A stretch of 64,000 bases of DNA from Leminorella richardii. GTDB taxonomy: Bacteria; Pseudomonadota; Gammaproteobacteria; Enterobacterales; Enterobacteriaceae. The first letter of the stretch is position 1. Each line of letters begins with the position of its first letter. This document shows, one piece after another, positions 61,708 through 64,000 of this stretch. Under the pieces are notes generated by a model, which was not told the DNA's origin, did no database searches, and saw only the letters and a list, made by a program, of their open reading frames with translations. Location: NCBI RefSeq assembly GCF_900478135.1, contig NZ_LS483470.1, positions 2,600,501-2,664,500 on the forward strand, in the 5' to 3' direction. The translations under genes were made by a program, and so were the position numbers.

Positions 61708-62070
61708 ATGCTAAGGAAAACACTTAAGAAAACCCTATTTATCGCTATCCTGGCCATCTCATTTTGTGCATCTGCCGCTACTGAAGCGCGCGATCGCCAT
61801 AGTAATAACCGCCACGGGCACTATCAAAAACACAATAATGATAGATCCTATAAGTATAAGAACAATCGTGGCTACAGCCACAAAAATTACAATAAGCGCT
61901 ACTATGGCTACCGCTATATTCTGGGCAATGGCTATAAGTATCGCTACGATAATCACGGCTATCGCCATGGCTATAAGTCGTATTCTCGCCCGTATTACAA
62001 CAGCTCTCGCTACAATCACCGACCGAGCCATTCTCGTCCAGGCCACGGCCGCCCCGCTCATTTGCGCTAA
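61708..62070 (+). CDS. Small secreted Tyr/His/Arg/Asn-rich protein
   Basis: A 120-residue protein with a signal peptide (about 1-27, ending ASAATEA). The mature chain is almost wholly Tyr, His, Arg, Lys, Asn, Ser and Gly, e.g. GHYQKHNNDRSYKYKNNRGY, and is very basic. AAGGAG and AAGGA both precede the ATG. It has no cysteine and no recognisable fold. It may bind metal through histidines, polyanions or the cell wall. Minus-strand frames across it are composition artefacts. Confidence 0.65.
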   Translation: MLRKTLKKTLFIAILAISFCASAATEARDRHSNNRHGHYQKHNNDRSYKYKNNRGYSHKNYNKRYYGYRYILGNGYKYRYDNHGYRHGYKSYSRPYYNSSRYNHRPSHSRPGHGRPAHLR

Positions 62071-62140
62071 GTGAAACGTGCACTTTCCCGCGGAGTCGTT
62101 CATAATTTATACAAAGACGGCACCGCGGGGATAAACGCTC

Positions 62141-62533
62141 ATGGTAAAATTTAGCTATACCATCACCTATGTCGACAGCGTTGAAAAAACGCTTAACTTC
62201 TTTAATCAAGCCTTTGATTTACCCACGCGCTTTTTACACGAGAGCGGCGCCTACGGCGAGCTAGAAACGGGAGAAACAACCCTAGCCTTCGCCGACCGGC
62301 AGCTTGGCGACAGCCACTTCCCCGACGGCTATGTACACTGCGGCGACAGCAAAAAGCCGTTGGGTATGGAAATAGCTTTAGTCACTGATGACGTCACTCA
62401 GGCTCACGCCTCAGCGTTACTATATGGCGCTACCGAACTTAAAGCACCGGAGGCCATGCCCTGGGGACAAACCGTCTCTTATGTGCGTTCACCTTCCGGA
62501 ATCTTGATTGAGCTATGTAGCCCTATGGGATAA
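62141..62533 (+). CDS. VOC-family (glyoxalase/bleomycin resistance) protein
   Basis: A 130-residue single VOC domain with two beta-alpha-beta-beta-beta modules: FSYTITYVDSVEKTLNFFNQ, LETGETTLAFADRQ, then MEIALVTDDVTQAHASALLY and SPSGILIELCSPMG. The metal ligand set (Tyr/His early, Glu in LIELCSP) is partly recognisable. It may be a lyase, dioxygenase or binding protein; the substrate is unknown. Confidence 0.85.
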   Translation: MVKFSYTITYVDSVEKTLNFFNQAFDLPTRFLHESGAYGELETGETTLAFADRQLGDSHFPDGYVHCGDSKKPLGMEIALVTDDVTQAHASALLYGATELKAPEAMPWGQTVSYVRSPSGILIELCSPMG

Positions 62534-62660
62534 TGCAGCATCCCGTAAAGCCGTCTTTGCCAACGCGTGTTTCAATGAGATAATCGCGGCATCTATCCAT
62601 TTTCTGGACTGCCTCCGGTAGAAGACGGTCTACCGTTTGCTCTAATTCGAGGACTTCACT

Positions 62661-63308
62661 ATGAAGCTATACGTTTACGATCACTGCCCCTACTGCGTAA
62701 AGGCGCGCATGATATTCGGCCTGAAAAACATTCCGTTTGAAATGGTGACCCTTCTCAACGACGATGAAGAAACGCCGGTTCGCATGATCGGCCAGAAGAT
62801 GGCGCCCATACTGGAAAAAGACGACGGCAGCTTTATGCCTGAGAGCATGGACATCGTTCACTATGTCGACAAAGAGTTTGGTACGCTAGCGATCACTGGA
62901 AGCGCTAACCCTGCCGTAGCTAACTGGTTAAAAGAGGTTTCAGCCTACCTTAATCACCTGCTGATCCCCCGCTATGCCAAGGCAGAATTCTCCGAGTTCA
63001 GTACGCCATCCTCTCGTGCCTACTTCGCCAAAAAGAAAGAGGCCGCTATTGGCAGCTTCGAACAGCATCTTAACAATACGCCAGCCCTTAAGGCCCAACT
63101 GGAAGAAGACCTGCTCAAGCTTGACGCTCTGATTCAGTCACCGGAAGCCTGTAACGGCGAGCTTTCTGTAGACGATATTCACCTGTTCCCCGCCCTTCGT
63201 GGGATGTCCATCGTTAAGGATGTACACTACCCCACCCGCGTAGATGCCTATCGCAAAACGATGTCAAAACGCAGCGGCGTTAACCTGCTGGACAGCATCG
63301 CTCAATAG
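62661..63308 (+). CDS. grxB: Glutaredoxin 2
   Basis: A 215-residue Grx2 with a GST-like fold. The active site is Cys9-Pro-Tyr-Cys12 (YDHCPYCVKARM). TVPVM-like positions appear as KMAPILEKDDGSFMPESMDI. The C-terminal helical domain is intact to SGVNLLDSIAQ. It reduces disulfides and glutathionylated proteins with glutathione. Confidence 0.95.
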   Translation: MKLYVYDHCPYCVKARMIFGLKNIPFEMVTLLNDDEETPVRMIGQKMAPILEKDDGSFMPESMDIVHYVDKEFGTLAITGSANPAVANWLKEVSAYLNHLLIPRYAKAEFSEFSTPSSRAYFAKKKEAAIGSFEQHLNNTPALKAQLEEDLLKLDALIQSPEACNGELSVDDIHLFPALRGMSIVKDVHYPTRVDAYRKTMSKRSGVNLLDSIAQ

Positions 63309-63332
63309 CGTTCAGAACGGATTAGCTCTATA

Positions 63333-63374
63333 AAAAACGGCGTTCCACAGGCAAATGCGGAACGCCGTTTTTAT
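63333..63374 (+). terminator. Terminator after grxB
   Basis: AAAACGGCGTTCC and GGAACGCCGTTTT pair across a 12-base loop and end in TTTTTA. Confidence 0.85.
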
Positions 63375-63484
63375 TCCCTGCATCGCCTTTCATTCAGTTT
63401 TTTTGACCGTCTTCGTGACACAATTCCGCTATCTCTACACACTCAATGAACTACACTTAATATAAACATTAAGGAGGTTTCATT

Positions 63485-64000
63485 ATGATTTATCTACGTA
63501 AAGCCGACGTTCGCGGCCATGCTAATCACGGCTGGCTGGACAGCTGGCACAGCTTCTCATTTGCCGATTATTACGACGAGAACTTTATGGGATTCTCCGC
63601 GTTACGCGTTATCAATGAGGATCGGGTTTCTCCCGGACAGGGTTTTCCAACTCATCCCCATAAAAACATGGAGATCCTCTCCTACGTGCTGGAAGGTGCT
63701 ATCGAGCATCAGGACAGCATGGGCAATAAAGAGCGGGTTCCCGCAGGGGATTTCCAAATCATGAGTGCAGGTACCGGCGTTCGCCATTCGGAATACAACC
63801 CGAGCGCGACCGAACCGCTGCACTTTTATCAGATTTGGATTATTCCCAGCGAGCAGGACATCGCACCGCGCTATGAGCAAAAGTCGTTTACGGAAAAGCA
63901 TGCTCGCCAGCTGGTGCTCTCACCGGATGCACGCGACGGTTCGCTGAAAGTTTATCAGGATATGGAACTGTGGCGCTGGGCGATGGATGATGGGGAAAAG
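63485..64000 (+). CDS. yhhW: Pirin family protein, YhhW-like (truncated by window end)
   Basis: The first 172 residues of a pirin/quercetinase-like cupin. The metal site is visible in GFPTHPHKNMEILSYVLEGA and GTGVRHSEYNPS, supplying three His and a Glu. YhhW of E. coli cleaves quercetin with O2 in vitro; its cellular role is unknown. AAGGAGG lies six bases before the ATG. The C-terminal cupin lies beyond the window. Confidence 0.9.
   Translation, partial: MIYLRKADVRGHANHGWLDSWHSFSFADYYDENFMGFSALRVINEDRVSPGQGFPTHPHKNMEILSYVLEGAIEHQDSMGNKERVPAGDFQIMSAGTGVRHSEYNPSATEPLHFYQIWIIPSEQDIAPRYEQKSFTEKHARQLVLSPDARDGSLKVYQDMELWRWAMDDGEK

Noticed and set aside
61778..62209. 143-codon minus-strand and 102-codon plus-strand frames over the Tyr/His-rich gene
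   Set aside because: Biased composition opens all frames; only 61708-62070 has a signal peptide and ribosome site.

Overview
The window looks like the chromosome of a member of the Enterobacterales. The carnitine locus (caiTABCD, fixABCX, a yaaU-type transporter, caiF), yrbL, cfa, grxB, aes and a yiiG-like lipoprotein are all close to their Escherichia coli counterparts. The neighbourhood is not that of E. coli: a hut operon, three large autotransporters, a meso-diaminopimelate dehydrogenase and a flavin-reductase respiratory module are interleaved. A less-studied lineage such as the Budviciaceae would fit, but I cannot fix the genus. I saw no prophage, insertion sequence, CRISPR array, rRNA or tRNA.

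Layout. 1-8.8 kb: a truncated XRE regulator, an Nlp/Ner-like regulator, autotransporter 1, an MFS transporter tail-to-tail with a LysR regulator, a small unexplained transcription unit, then an AraC regulator and a transglutaminase-like protein. 8.8-22.1 kb (minus strand): an oxidative module (ETF-ubiquinone oxidoreductase, etfA, etfB, NCS1 permease, acyl-CoA dehydrogenase, class III CoA-transferase) downstream of hutU, with hutIGCD upstream of it. Palindromes matching HutC operators stand before hutU and hutI. No hutH is present. 22.2-23.3 kb: 3' remnants of a Dcu transporter and of a sigma-54 activator, abutting head to head as if their 5' ends were deleted together. 23.3-28.6 kb: a TtrSR-like two-component system, divergent from a Tat-exported flavin reductase, a periplasmic tetraheme cytochrome c and a NapC/NrfH-type quinol dehydrogenase; a perfect FNR box lies upstream of the reductase. 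28.8-38.0 kb: a TSUP permease, autotransporter 2, a GNAT / fatty-acyl-AMP-ligase / carrier-protein cassette, and autotransporter 3, broken at two G runs. 38.4-52.4 kb: the carnitine/crotonobetaine system. 52.5-64 kb: mostly housekeeping genes.

How the genes may work together. hutU, hutI and hutG take urocanate to glutamate plus formamide. The co-oriented CoA-transferase, acyl-CoA dehydrogenase, ETF and ETF-ubiquinone oxidoreductase have the composition needed to oxidise a saturated acid to its enoate and pass electrons to quinone. Because this set sits behind hutU and hutH is missing, I infer that the feed substrate may be imidazolepropionate, oxidised to urocanate. A few kilobases away, the FNR-linked reductase module runs the opposite chemistry (quinol to a periplasmic enoate) on an unknown substrate; urocanate is one candidate. 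If so, the window would hold both arms of a urocanate/imidazolepropionate redox couple. The cai/fix locus is a second, independent anaerobic enoate-reducing pathway (crotonobetaine) with its own ETF-type electron carriers.
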